A stretch of DNA of 33,429 nt, taken from positions 1-33,429 of the forward strand of contig JAPLJP010000146.1 in NCBI GenBank assembly GCA_026388535.1, read 5' to 3'. This stretch comes from Deltaproteobacteria bacterium (GTDB lineage: Bacteria > Desulfobacterota > Syntrophia > Syntrophales > Smithellaceae). The notes under the pieces were generated by a model, which was given only the letters and a program-made list of their open reading frames with translations, made no database searches and was not told the DNA's origin. The position numbers were made by a program, and so were the translations under genes. How positions within the stretch are numbered: position 1 is the stretch's first letter; each line of letters opens with the position of its first letter. Shown in pieces: positions 17,411-24,594 of this stretch.

Positions 17411-17551
17411 TTACGCTTCCTATTAGTCAGCTTGGCTCACTACTGCGCTTCGGGACCACGGACATCTTCGATATCCTCCGTCTGCGAATGTTCAATGTCC
17501 TATTTGTAAGGTGCTTGTTTCTTCAACTTCAGAAAAAAACTGGAACAGCGC
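17411..17551. repeat. Long direct repeat, copy 1 (left border of the AbiE cassette)
   Basis: 141 nt that match 19217-19356 with only a few substitutions and a one-base indel (TATTAGTC versus TATAGTC). It contains TCAGCTTGGCTCA (17427-17439), GGACATCTTCGATATCCTCC, a TTCAATGTCCTATTTGTAAGG segment, an A7 run, and CTGGAACAGCGC. The match stops a few bases before the AbiEii stop codon. The last 12 nt are one arm of a terminator hairpin whose other arm is missing here but present in copy 2. Confidence 0.92.
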
Positions 17552-17557
17552 CTTTTT

Positions 17558-18265
17558 TTAACGCGCACTTTCTAAAGCCAGCTTCAGCAAAAAGATCGTA
17601 TCCGTCCGCAGTTTCGTCTTTGCCCATTTTTTACGCTCCTCAGTTAGCAGATCCCCCAAGCCGCTCAGAATGGTGCGATCGCTCATTTTTTCCAGCCGCG
17701 CAATACACTTCCGCAATAGTTGCCCATAAGCCATGCCGGCACGCTTCTCGACGATTTCTTTATTAATCGGCCAGCGGTTGTTGGCGAAAAACCAGACATC
17801 GTAAATGTCACGGTTGGTTTTGCCGATTCTTTCGTACATGGCCATCAGTTTATGCGCGTACATATCCTCTCGCACCATTACCTGCATGGATACGCCCAGG
17901 TATGTTTGAATTTCGTATTTTGAACCGAAAGCGCGGCGGTTGATCTCTATTTTGATGTTTGTCGCTTTTTCATCATAAGAAAGTACCACCAGAAGGCTGA
18001 ACTTTTTTTTGTGCGCGTCTCTGACCGTTCCATAATTCTTTGCAATCATGACAATTTTTTCAAATACATCATTCTCCTTGGACGCATCGAGTAAATCAAA
18101 ATCCAGATCAACGGAAAACCGGTTGAGTCCATAAAACATGAAGGCCGCGGTACCGCCTTTAAATCCCAGAAGCGGCGCAAGGGTTGTATCGGTATAAACA
18201 TCCTTGAGCATCTGAAATAATATATTTTTATGAACCGGCGCGTTTATTTTCTCGTTTATTGTCAT
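17558..18265 (-). CDS. AbiEii-type nucleotidyltransferase toxin
   Basis: 235 residues. The nucleotidyltransferase core is clear: LLGFKGGTAAFMFYGLNRFS followed by VDLDFDLL (about 33-59), with the GG-T motif and the catalytic DxD (D53, D55). KIEINRR is the third acidic strand, and MVREDMYAHKLMAMYER...NRDIYDVWFF is the family's conserved helical block. AbiEii/AbiGii proteins are toxins of type IV toxin-antitoxin and phage-abortive-infection systems; related MenT toxins add nucleotides to tRNA ends. The partner antitoxin lies directly upstream (18393-18980). The stop codon is seven bases from the direct repeat copy 1, so the gene's native terminator appears to have been lost at the junction. Catalytic residues look intact. 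Confidence 0.9.
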   Translation of the reverse strand: MTINEKINAPVHKNILFQMLKDVYTDTTLAPLLGFKGGTAAFMFYGLNRFSVDLDFDLLDASKENDVFEKIVMIAKNYGTVRDAHKKKFSLLVVLSYDEKATNIKIEINRRAFGSKYEIQTYLGVSMQVMVREDMYAHKLMAMYERIGKTNRDIYDVWFFANNRWPINKEIVEKRAGMAYGQLLRKCIARLEKMSDRTILSGLGDLLTEERKKWAKTKLRTDTIFLLKLALESAR

Positions 18266-18358
18266 AAATTTTATTCGTCAGTTTAACTTTTATATCACCC
18301 TGAATGTGTCTGACAAAGAACTGAAGAATGAAAACGGTAAATTTCACCCTCCCTCAAT

Positions 18359-18377
18359 CCCTCCCCTCAAGGGAGGG
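18359..18377. repeat. CCCTCCC/GGGAGGG hairpin between antitoxin and toxin genes
   Basis: 7-bp arms in the 127-nt gap between abiEi-like and abiEii-like genes. A related CCCTCC...GGAGGG hairpin is at 2464-2484. It could affect the ratio of the two products through RNA structure, but it may simply be a REP-type element. Confidence 0.5.
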
Positions 18378-18392
18378 AAGAAATATTAACAT

Positions 18393-18980
18393 TTATTGCC
18401 CGGACTTGAAACCCTTGAAATACTCATGTGCTTTTTTGGTCATCCTTTTGTTATCATACAAGGGCAGCATCTCAAATACCTTGTCCCAATTAAGCAAGGC
18501 AAGATTGTCAAAATGATAATCCGTGTTGAGATAAAGCGTATCTAAAAATGCCCGTTCCATCGTTGCAATGGCAATACCGTCTTTATTCAAAACGCCGGCA
18601 GAATCGGTCAACAGAGTATTTTTTATCTTTCGGTATTGATACACCTGACCATCGACAACTATTTCGCGCGCCAGATACGACGCGATAAATATCTGCCCGT
18701 AATACTGAAAGTTGATACCCGCGCGCGTCAGCACGGTTTCAAAACTGACGTATGCCGGTGTGTAGATTCTGCAGGCCAGTTCTGTTTTGTCATAATTCTT
18801 ATCTTTGGCATAGATGCCGCGCCGTATTCTGTGTAGCTGGCCAGTGCTTACATAGTAATTAATTCCGGCGATAACAGCTTTTTGATCAGTATTACGCCAC
18901 ATCAGAGAAATGTCTTTGAACGTAAAGACGGTTCTACCGGATCGCAGTATTGCGGATATGGGCTTTTTAACGTATTCCAT
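18393..18980 (-). CDS. AbiEi-type antitoxin/transcriptional regulator
   Basis: 195 residues. The N-terminal part (about 1-65) is a winged-helix-like region: VFTFKDISLMWRNTDQKAVIAGINYYVSTGQLHRIRRGIYA contains the wing motif 'L-RI-RGIY' typical of AbiEi antitoxins. The C-terminal part (SFETVLTRAGI, then TMERAFLDTLYLNTDYHFDNL) is the antitoxin domain. AbiEi proteins neutralise the AbiEii toxin and repress their own operon by binding inverted repeats upstream. The gene order, antitoxin first and same strand, is canonical, though the usual short overlap with the toxin gene is replaced by a 127-nt gap. No strong ribosome-binding site is seen before the ATG. Confidence 0.88.
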   Translation of the reverse strand: MEYVKKPISAILRSGRTVFTFKDISLMWRNTDQKAVIAGINYYVSTGQLHRIRRGIYAKDKNYDKTELACRIYTPAYVSFETVLTRAGINFQYYGQIFIASYLAREIVVDGQVYQYRKIKNTLLTDSAGVLNKDGIAIATMERAFLDTLYLNTDYHFDNLALLNWDKVFEMLPLYDNKRMTKKAHEYFKGFKSGQ

Positions 18981-19216
18981 GATCTAAAGAATCCAATAAT
19001 TGTAATCTTTGGTTCCTATTATACATTTGCAAATTTTGTAAAGCAAGAGGTTTTTTAAGTTTTAAAGTGAAAAGTGAAATGTGTCCCTCTCCGTCCCTGC
19101 CAATCCCGACAAGTCGTAGATTGGCGGGATATCCCTATGTGCTTCGCACAAGGGATAATTCCATTTGCGTCTCAAATTTCGTTACACTCATTTTCGACGA
19201 ATGTAATTAGTTCGTT
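18981..19216. repeat. Repeat-rich spacer upstream of the AbiE pair
   Basis: No gene. An A+T-rich stretch (18981-19060) that probably holds the antitoxin promoter is followed by CCAATCCCGACAAGTCGTAGATTGG (about 19101-19125), an ATCCCTATGTGCTTCGCACAAGGGAT hairpin, and a degenerate unit leading into the long direct repeat. Confidence 0.55.
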
Positions 19217-19356
19217 TTACGCTTCCTATAGTCAGCTTGGCTCACTACTGCGCTCCGTGACCACGGACATCTTCGATATCCTCCGCCTGCGAATGTTCAA
19301 TGCCCTATTTGTAAGGTGCTTGTTTCTTCAACTTCAGAAAAAAACCGGAACAGCGC
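19217..19356. repeat. Long direct repeat, copy 2 (right border of the AbiE cassette)
   Basis: 140 nt matching 17411-17551 in the same orientation, including the TCAGCTTGGCTCA element at 19232-19244. Its end, CCGGAACAGCGC, is the left arm of a complete terminator hairpin that continues to 19381. The two copies are 1.8 kb apart and bracket exactly the AbiEi/AbiEii pair, so recombination between them would delete the cassette. Confidence 0.92.
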
Positions 19357-19381
19357 TTTATCTCATACTGCGCTGTTCCGG
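19338..19381 (-). terminator. Rho-independent terminator of the acyl-CoA ligase transcript
   Basis: Perfect 12-bp arms CCGGAACAGCGC (19345-19356) and GCGCTGTTCCGG (19370-19381) enclose a 13-nt loop; on the - strand the hairpin is followed by seven T residues. It lies about 140 nt downstream of the ligase stop, with a palindromic repeat in between. Confidence 0.9.
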
Positions 19382-19522
19382 CAATAAATCAATCACCAGA
19401 TATCAAGCTTCGGTGCACTCTCATTATCCCGCTACGTCGCAGATGCCCTTCAGGGTACTTCGCTTCGGGGATAGTTCATCCAACAAATTTCAGTGCGCTA
19501 CGCTTCTGAAACTTGGGATTCA
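19382..19522. repeat. Palindromic repeat unit at the 3' end of the ligase gene
   Basis: An ATTATCCCGC...CGGGGATAG hairpin (about 19424-19473) with an embedded CCCTTCAGGGT dyad, and a TTTCAGTGCGCTACGCTTCTGAAA unit (19492-19515). It ends at the ligase TAG stop, which is directly followed, in the gene's direction, by TGAATCCC. Confidence 0.65.
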
Positions 19523-21385
19523 CTACTTCCTGGCGGCCTCGGCTTCGGCCATCTGGCGCAGCAGCTTCTTATCTATCTTCTGCACTTCTGTAAGAGGTAT
19601 AGCATCAACTATCCGAACAGTCTTCGGCACTGCGTATTTTGCCACTTTGGATTTCAAAAATTCAATAACCTTTTCTTCGGTAATTTCCTTTTCTTGTCCC
19701 TTCTGCGGCTCAATAAATACAATAACCCTCTCACTCCCCTGTCTCTCAGGATCTGCAACACCTACTGTCGCGGCTCTTTCCACACCGGGATAATACTGCA
19801 GGATATCATCAATCTCTCTGGAATATACCTTGAAGCCGGAAACAATAATCATATCCTTGGTTCTGTCAACGATATAGAAATAACCTTTATCATCAACCTT
19901 GACGACGTCGCCTGTGCGAACGTATCCTTCATCGTCCAAACCGCTTCCGACTTTAGGCCAGTAACCCAACATCCTCTGCGGACCGCGCAGACACATTTCA
20001 CCCGTTTTACCAGCAATGAGTTCATCCCATGAGAGAACCTTTCCTGAATCAACATCAACAATCTTTATTTCCGTATCAGGCATGGGAACGCCCACCGTTC
20101 CTCGCTTTTCAATTTCTGACCCCGATGCTTTCGATGCTTTCTTTTTTGTTAACTTGGACAAAATACCCATCCCCTTGCTCATGAAATAACCAACAGTTTT
20201 GCTTCCTACAGCCCTCAGGAAGCCATTTCCAATTTTGGCGACTCCGGGTAGTGTAAGTAATTTGCTGTTGAATTTGACCGCTGATCTGCCTCCTAAGATA
20301 CGAATAAGGAATGAGGCATTCAGGTGCGTATTCGGTGACATTTCAGAAAGACCGTAACCTTCCGCTATACCGCCGCCGCCGCCCTTCTTTTCATATTCTT
20401 CCTGGACATTTTTTGGCAGTGGCGCCGAACCCGATATACCCAAAATACTGACACCCTTTAATTCTTCCTGCGTTAATTTAAGGTATTGAGTCGGAACGCC
20501 CATCTGTAAGAATGGACGATATTTCTTTATCATTCTTACCATTGAAGCGGTGTCTCTGGCGTCGGGAATCAGTATCTGATTATAACCTTCATAGGTCATG
20601 CAATGCATGACGCAGTGACCGTATGAATGAAAGAAGGGCACTCCCATCAATACGGTAAGAACGCCCTTTAACAATAAGCTTGAACATCCCAGAGCGTTCG
20701 CGCTTTGCATGGCATTCGCGTAAACATTGCGGTGCGTCAGCATGCAGCCCTTGGCAAGTCCTGTTGTACCGCCGGTAAAAAGAATTAATTCCAGATCTTT
20801 TTCGACATCAAAGGTAATATCAGGAGGAGTGGGAGGCGTTTTAGCCATCAATTCTTCCCACCACACAGCGTTTTTTATTTTTAGCGGTTCATAGCTTTTC
20901 GGCTTATCAAGCGAATAATCGGCTAATTTCATGACAATGATATTTTTAAAATCAAAATCCTTGAGTATGCCTTCGACAACGTCCAAATATTCATCCAGAC
21001 AGATCAGAGCATCTGGTAAGCTTTCTTTAAATTTATGCTGAAGATGATCAGCCGGTTCCAGTGAACTGCTGGGAATATGCACCAGACCGGCTCTGGAAAT
21101 TCCATAATCAGCGACAATAAACTGGATTGACGTCGGCAAAAGAGTCGCGACTCTATCGCCTTTCTTTAATCCCATTTTATTCAGCGCCGTAGCGAGACGA
21201 TCAGCATGATCCTTAACTTGTGGATACGTCATCATGTAATCCATCTGAATAAGGCCCTGCCTCGGATAATTCTTGGCCGTATTGTAAAGAATTTCGTAAG
21301 CAGGTTGATCAGGATAGGGTTTTAATGTTTCAGGTATTCCTAGGACTTTATACTCTTCTAACCACGGTAAATCAGTTTTAGCCAT
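19523..21385 (-). CDS. AMP-forming acyl-CoA synthetase (long-chain fatty acid-CoA ligase type)
   Basis: 620 residues of the ANL superfamily. The enzyme makes acyl-CoA from a carboxylic acid, ATP and CoA through an acyl-adenylate. The ATP-binding loop LFTGGTTGLAKGCMLTHRN is at about 202-220, GISGSAPLP at 316-324, the A5 motif EGYGLSEMSPNTH at 342-354. YVRTGDVVKVDDKGYFYIVDR (A7) is at 488-508, the hinge and A8 region DMIIVSGFKVYSREID at 511-526, and the C-terminal catalytic Lys region VQKIDKKLLR. Residues about 360-425 form an insertion between A5 and A6, with hydrophobic stretches and a Lys-rich end. AAGGGGGAA 8 nt before the ATG is a strong ribosome-binding site. The gene stands alone between a candidate promoter and a clear terminator. 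Chain-length preference cannot be told from sequence alone. Confidence 0.93.
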   Translation of the reverse strand: MAKTDLPWLEEYKVLGIPETLKPYPDQPAYEILYNTAKNYPRQGLIQMDYMMTYPQVKDHADRLATALNKMGLKKGDRVATLLPTSIQFIVADYGISRAGLVHIPSSSLEPADHLQHKFKESLPDALICLDEYLDVVEGILKDFDFKNIIVMKLADYSLDKPKSYEPLKIKNAVWWEELMAKTPPTPPDITFDVEKDLELILFTGGTTGLAKGCMLTHRNVYANAMQSANALGCSSLLLKGVLTVLMGVPFFHSYGHCVMHCMTYEGYNQILIPDARDTASMVRMIKKYRPFLQMGVPTQYLKLTQEELKGVSILGISGSAPLPKNVQEEYEKKGGGGGIAEGYGLSEMSPNTHLNASFLIRILGGRSAVKFNSKLLTLPGVAKIGNGFLRAVGSKTVGYFMSKGMGILSKLTKKKASKASGSEIEKRGTVGVPMPDTEIKIVDVDSGKVLSWDELIAGKTGEMCLRGPQRMLGYWPKVGSGLDDEGYVRTGDVVKVDDKGYFYIVDRTKDMIIVSGFKVYSREIDDILQYYPGVERAATVGVADPERQGSERVIVFIEPQKGQEKEITEEKVIEFLKSKVAKYAVPKTVRIVDAIPLTEVQKIDKKLLRQMAEAEAARK

Positions 21386-22150
21386 GCAATTTTCCCCCTT
21401 GAATTATTTATTCTAGCAAAAGCTTAATTCTTACTATGATAATTTCTTTAGAATGCTACCCCACGGCGCTTCGCGCCTGGGACAATTTAACTTACGCTTC
21501 AAACTTCGCAAAGCTCGTTTTCAGCGAGTTTCATTGGGAAACAATAAACTGGGCACAGAATCCGGTTATTTTCGCTTGCGTTCCTTTTTCGTTTGTTTTC
21601 TTGCCCTTCGCCCGCAAAACTAAAACTAATGTTATCGAATTTGTCAATGATTTTTTACCAATTGGTTAAATATTTTTTTCGCAACTGAGGGACTGGATTC
21701 CCGCCTGCGAGACTGTGTCGTAATTCCTTTTCATGTCATTTCGAAGCGAAGCGAGAAATCTTGTTTTCAATAAATTCAGCTCTTTAAGATTCCTCACCCC
21801 GACACATCGGGATTCGGAATGACATTTTTTCTATTGTGACACAGTCTCTGCGCGGGAATGACACAGTGAAGTATCCCACTTCGCTTCGGGGATAGCTTAA
21901 ATGTGTTCACTATCCTACGTCACTTCGTTCCTAGGATACCACGGATATCTACGATATCCTCCGCCTGCGGCGGGATAATTCAACTTACAAATATTACTGC
22001 GCGAAGTTTGTAATATTTGAGTTTCATTAGTTCGTCCAACAAGTTTCAGTGCGCTTTCACTATCCCGCTTCGCTTCGCTTCGGGGATAGTTCGACTAACT
22101 CTTCAAACTTCGTCCCGACTCGTCGGGACTCGTTTTCAGAGAGTCTCACT
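21386..22150. repeat. Repeat-rich spacer between the ligase gene and the divergent glycosyltransferase operon
   Basis: No gene. From left: a CTACCCC...CTGGGAC hairpin and TTCAAACTTCG...CGTTTTCAGCGAGT unit (about 21459-21535), a unique stretch with a candidate ligase promoter, and a nested palindrome (about 21692-21864). Then come ATCCCACTTCGCTTCGGGGAT, GATATC-type dyads (about 21945-21960), CAAATATTAC/GTAATATTTG arms (21988-22019), and a TTTCAGTGCGC unit. It ends in a CTATCCCGC...CGGGGATAG hairpin and an ACTCTTCAAACTTCG...TTTTCAGAGAGT unit ending near 22147. Confidence 0.72.
21619..21647 (-). promoter_or_regulatory. Candidate promoter of the acyl-CoA ligase gene
   Basis: On the - strand TTGACA (21647-21642), a 17-nt spacer and TTTAGT (21624-21619, 4 of 6 consensus bases). 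The resulting leader of about 225 nt would include a palindromic repeat unit. Moderate at best. Confidence 0.35.
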
Positions 22151-22156
22151 ATTTCA

Positions 22157-22185
22157 TTGACACACATAATCACTCTTCCTATACT
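22157..22185 (+). promoter_or_regulatory. Near-consensus sigma-70 promoter of the PqqD/glycosyltransferase operon
   Basis: TTGACA (22157-22162), exactly 17 nt, then TATACT (22180-22185): 11 of 12 consensus bases with ideal spacing. It sits between the last palindromic repeat (ending about 22147) and the first gene (ATG at 22247), with a predicted start of transcription near 22192 and a leader of about 55 nt. This is the strongest promoter seen in the window and faces the + strand operon. Confidence 0.75.
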
Positions 22186-22246
22186 CTTATCCAATATAAT
22201 TATAATCCGACACAATTATGAAGCCGAATGTCGAGAGATTAAATCT

Positions 22247-22924
22247 ATGGAAAATAATATTAGCGTCATTCTGGTGGTAAAAAATGGAGAATCTTACCTG
22301 GCCCAGGCTATTGAGTCGGTACTTGCCCAGGCTATCTCGCCCCTTGAAATCCTGCTCATCGATGGTAACTCACAGGATGCAACGCCGGAAATTGCAAGCC
22401 GATATCCAAATGTCACATATATTCTTCAGTCTGGATGTGGCCTTGCCAATGCGCGCAACTGTGGTCTTTCCCTGGCACGTGGTGAATGGGTGTTTTTTTT
22501 AGACTGCGATGATTACTGGTCACCGGATAAATTGTCTCTCCAGGTGGAGTTTCACCGTTCCAACCCCCTTTATGAATTTTCGGTGGGCCGGGTAAAGTTT
22601 TTTCTGGAATCCGGTACTATGCTGAGGCCCGGATTTCGCGCAAATTTCTTTGAAATCGGGGCAGTTGGATACACGCCCGGTACTTTGTTCGCCCGCCGAA
22701 GTGCTTTTGAGCGTGTTGGATTTTTTGATGAATCTTTAGCTATAGCCTGCGATGCCGACTGGTTTGCCCGCCTGAAAGACAGTGATGAAAAAGTTGGAAT
22801 TCTTGAACAGGTTCTTTTACATAAACGTATTCACTCAAATAATTTATCAGGGAAAGTGCAACAGAACCGGCATGAGTTGATGATTGTATTAAATCGTTCA
22901 CTGAAGCGTAAACGCCAAAAATAG
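22247..22924 (+). CDS. Family 2 glycosyltransferase (first of operon)
   Basis: 225 residues from the ATG at 22247. The open frame extends 66 codons upstream, but that stretch passes through the promoter and palindromic repeat, so the shorter form is chosen; GAGAG precedes it weakly. GT-A fold features: ISVILVVKNGESYLAQAIESVL (4-26), LLIDGNSQDAT (37-46), the acceptor block GLANARNCGLSLARGEWVFF and the metal/UDP-binding DCDD (86-89) in place of the common DADD. A late ACDADWFARL and HKRIHSNNLSG also fit the family. It should transfer a sugar from a nucleotide donor in the cytoplasm. It resembles the second GT2 of the operon (26541-27251) in size and motif order, so the two may have arisen by duplication. 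Donor and acceptor are unknown. Confidence 0.9.
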   Translation: MENNISVILVVKNGESYLAQAIESVLAQAISPLEILLIDGNSQDATPEIASRYPNVTYILQSGCGLANARNCGLSLARGEWVFFLDCDDYWSPDKLSLQVEFHRSNPLYEFSVGRVKFFLESGTMLRPGFRANFFEIGAVGYTPGTLFARRSAFERVGFFDESLAIACDADWFARLKDSDEKVGILEQVLLHKRIHSNNLSGKVQQNRHELMIVLNRSLKRKRQK

Positions 22925-23021
22925 CAGAGACATAACGTTTTGCGGCCAAATACCCCTTGACAGGCAAAACCGCATTTCTTATAGTCCAGTCTCGAAAAAG
23001 CAATATCTTCGGGAGTGCAGT

Positions 23022-23462
23022 ATGTTTGAAATATCACCACAAGTAATTCATGAAGTAATAGATGGCGAAACCATGCTTGTCAGGCTGGACAGCGGTAACT
23101 ATTACAATATGAATGCGACAGGCGGCCAGATATGGTCATTTATAGAAAAAGGTGCTTCAGAAAGTCAGATAGTTTCCGATTTTACCGCACTTTACGGGCT
23201 TGATAAAAATATTGTTGGAGAACAAATAAGTATATTCATTAAGCAACTGATAGCAGAAGAGCTTATTTCCCCCAATGGCAATTCGCCGGACGCGAAGATT
23301 GCTTTTAAGTCTGAGAGCCTTCAACAACTGACAAATTTATTTGAACCGCCGCTTATCAATAAATATTCCGATATGCAGGAACTGCTTATTCTCGACCCGA
23401 TACATGATGTAAGTGATGCGGGCTGGCCTAATCCCAAATCAGAGAACGATAATAATGGATAG
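23022..23462 (+). CDS. PqqD-domain protein with a conserved-looking C-terminal tail
   Basis: 146 residues; GGGAG lies 7 nt before the ATG. Residues 1-85 have the PqqD pattern: ISPQVIHEVIDGETMLVRLDSGNYYNMNATGGQIWSFIEKG, then ASESQIVSDFTALYG and a C-terminal helix IFIKQLIAEELI. The 'Y-x-MN-x-T-G-x-IW' core is diagnostic. PqqD proteins are winged-helix RiPP-recognition elements that hold a leader peptide for a radical SAM or other modifying enzyme. After a linker, residues 113-138 carry KYSDMQELLILDPIHDV and GWPNPK, an ordered-looking motif rather than a random tail. It could bind a partner or be a substrate itself, which is inference. The kinase start overlaps the end of this gene by 8 nt, so the two are coupled. 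Confidence 0.88.
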   Translation: MFEISPQVIHEVIDGETMLVRLDSGNYYNMNATGGQIWSFIEKGASESQIVSDFTALYGLDKNIVGEQISIFIKQLIAEELISPNGNSPDAKIAFKSESLQQLTNLFEPPLINKYSDMQELLILDPIHDVSDAGWPNPKSENDNNG

Positions 23463-24591
23463 CACAAAAACCGGACGCGCACTGCCCCAACCGGATGTTA
23501 CAATCCAAAGCGCTGTGCTTCTCGACAATTATTTCAATTCCGTCCGGAAAATCTTTGCGCACGCGCTCGAATCGGGCGGCAAACCAGTCAAAAAGTACTT
23601 CACCCTGTGCGACAGCACTATAGAACTGATATTTCCCGATGACAAACTGCTTCCATACATCACTCCGGCACTGGAACATCTCTCTATAACCTCTGCTGAA
23701 AGCCCTGCGCTTACAATACGCATATGGGACGATGTCACAACCAATACAATGATGCCTACGCCACCCTGGTTAGGATATGCTGTGCAGGCAAAGGGCGGTA
23801 ATATTGAAGGTGTCTATACCAATCGCGGTGACATAAGGGGATTCGGTAACAGCAGAATCAAGACCGCCTTTAATTGGTCGGCCAACGCGCTGAGCATGTA
23901 TGACTCTAAGGAAAAGATTGGGTATTACTGGACAAAGGACGCGCGGGAGTTACCCGCCTACGAAACCAGCGCTCCCGTAAGAACGATACTCAACTGGTGG
24001 GTTCAGGAACGTAATTTTCATTTCGCGCATGGGGCAGCGGTGGGAACAAAGCGCGGCGGTGTTCTTATTGCGGGCAAGGGAGGATCAGGCAAATCAACGG
24101 CAGCGCTGGCATCTCTTAACTCCGGGCTGCTTTATGTAAGCGACGATTATTGTGTTGTGTCCGCCCAACCCGTGCCTGCGGCATACAGCGTATTCAGTTC
24201 CGCAAAGGTGGATCCCGGCAACATATTCAGAGTTGAACATATCGCGCCCACGCGAGTTAAAACCGGAAACAAGCACGATGACAAGGAAGTTTTTTTTCTG
24301 TATCCGCGATTTTCAGAACAAATAACTTCATGGTTTCCGCTTCGCGCCATATTATTGCCTCGAATAACCGGCAAGCCTGATTCAGCATTAATCCCCGCAA
24401 CACCTGCGGACTGCATAAAGGCTCTCACATTAAGCACTATGTGCCAGTTTCCCGGCGCCGGCAAAAAAGCGGTGGATATATTTGTGCGACTAGCCAAAAC
24501 ACTGCCAGGTTATTATCTTGATTTCGGAACTGATGTGGCGCAGGTGCCAAAGCTGATAAGCGATCTGCTGGAAAAAAGAGATATGGTGTAA
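23455..24591 (+). CDS. HprK-like P-loop serine kinase homologue
   Basis: 378 residues from the ATG at 23455, which overlaps the PqqD stop (ATGGATAG); an in-frame ATG at 23413 would overlap 50 nt and is less likely. The N-terminal 180 residues have no firm family. FHFAHGAAVGTKRGG (188-202) leads into Walker A AGKGGSGKSTAAL (206-218), then LLYVSDDYCVV (225-235), which matches the strand-plus-DDY pattern of HPr kinase-like proteins. The arrangement with PqqD and a nucleotidyltransferase is that of HprK-related kinases found in exopolysaccharide and RiPP (lasso-peptide-like) clusters. The true substrate is unknown: phosphorylation of a small carrier peptide or of a PqqD-bound peptide is inferred from relatives. 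It directly precedes the GT4 gene (3-nt gap). Confidence 0.87.
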   Translation: MDSTKTGRALPQPDVTIQSAVLLDNYFNSVRKIFAHALESGGKPVKKYFTLCDSTIELIFPDDKLLPYITPALEHLSITSAESPALTIRIWDDVTTNTMMPTPPWLGYAVQAKGGNIEGVYTNRGDIRGFGNSRIKTAFNWSANALSMYDSKEKIGYYWTKDARELPAYETSAPVRTILNWWVQERNFHFAHGAAVGTKRGGVLIAGKGGSGKSTAALASLNSGLLYVSDDYCVVSAQPVPAAYSVFSSAKVDPGNIFRVEHIAPTRVKTGNKHDDKEVFFLYPRFSEQITSWFPLRAILLPRITGKPDSALIPATPADCIKALTLSTMCQFPGAGKKAVDIFVRLAKTLPGYYLDFGTDVAQVPKLISDLLEKRDMV

Positions 24592-24594
24592 GCC

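Noticed and set aside
19074-19793. 239-codon + strand ORF
   Set aside because: It reads through direct repeat copy 2, the terminator and the antisense strand of the ligase gene; no domain is recognisable.
22049-22246. 66-codon N-terminal extension of the first GT2
   Set aside because: It is translated from palindromic repeat DNA and overlaps the promoter; GT2 homology begins at MENNISVI.
22925-23021. Precursor peptide gene between the first GT2 and PqqD
   Set aside because: No open frame of useful length with a start and ribosome-binding site in this 97-nt gap; the other gaps in the operon are shorter or equally empty.
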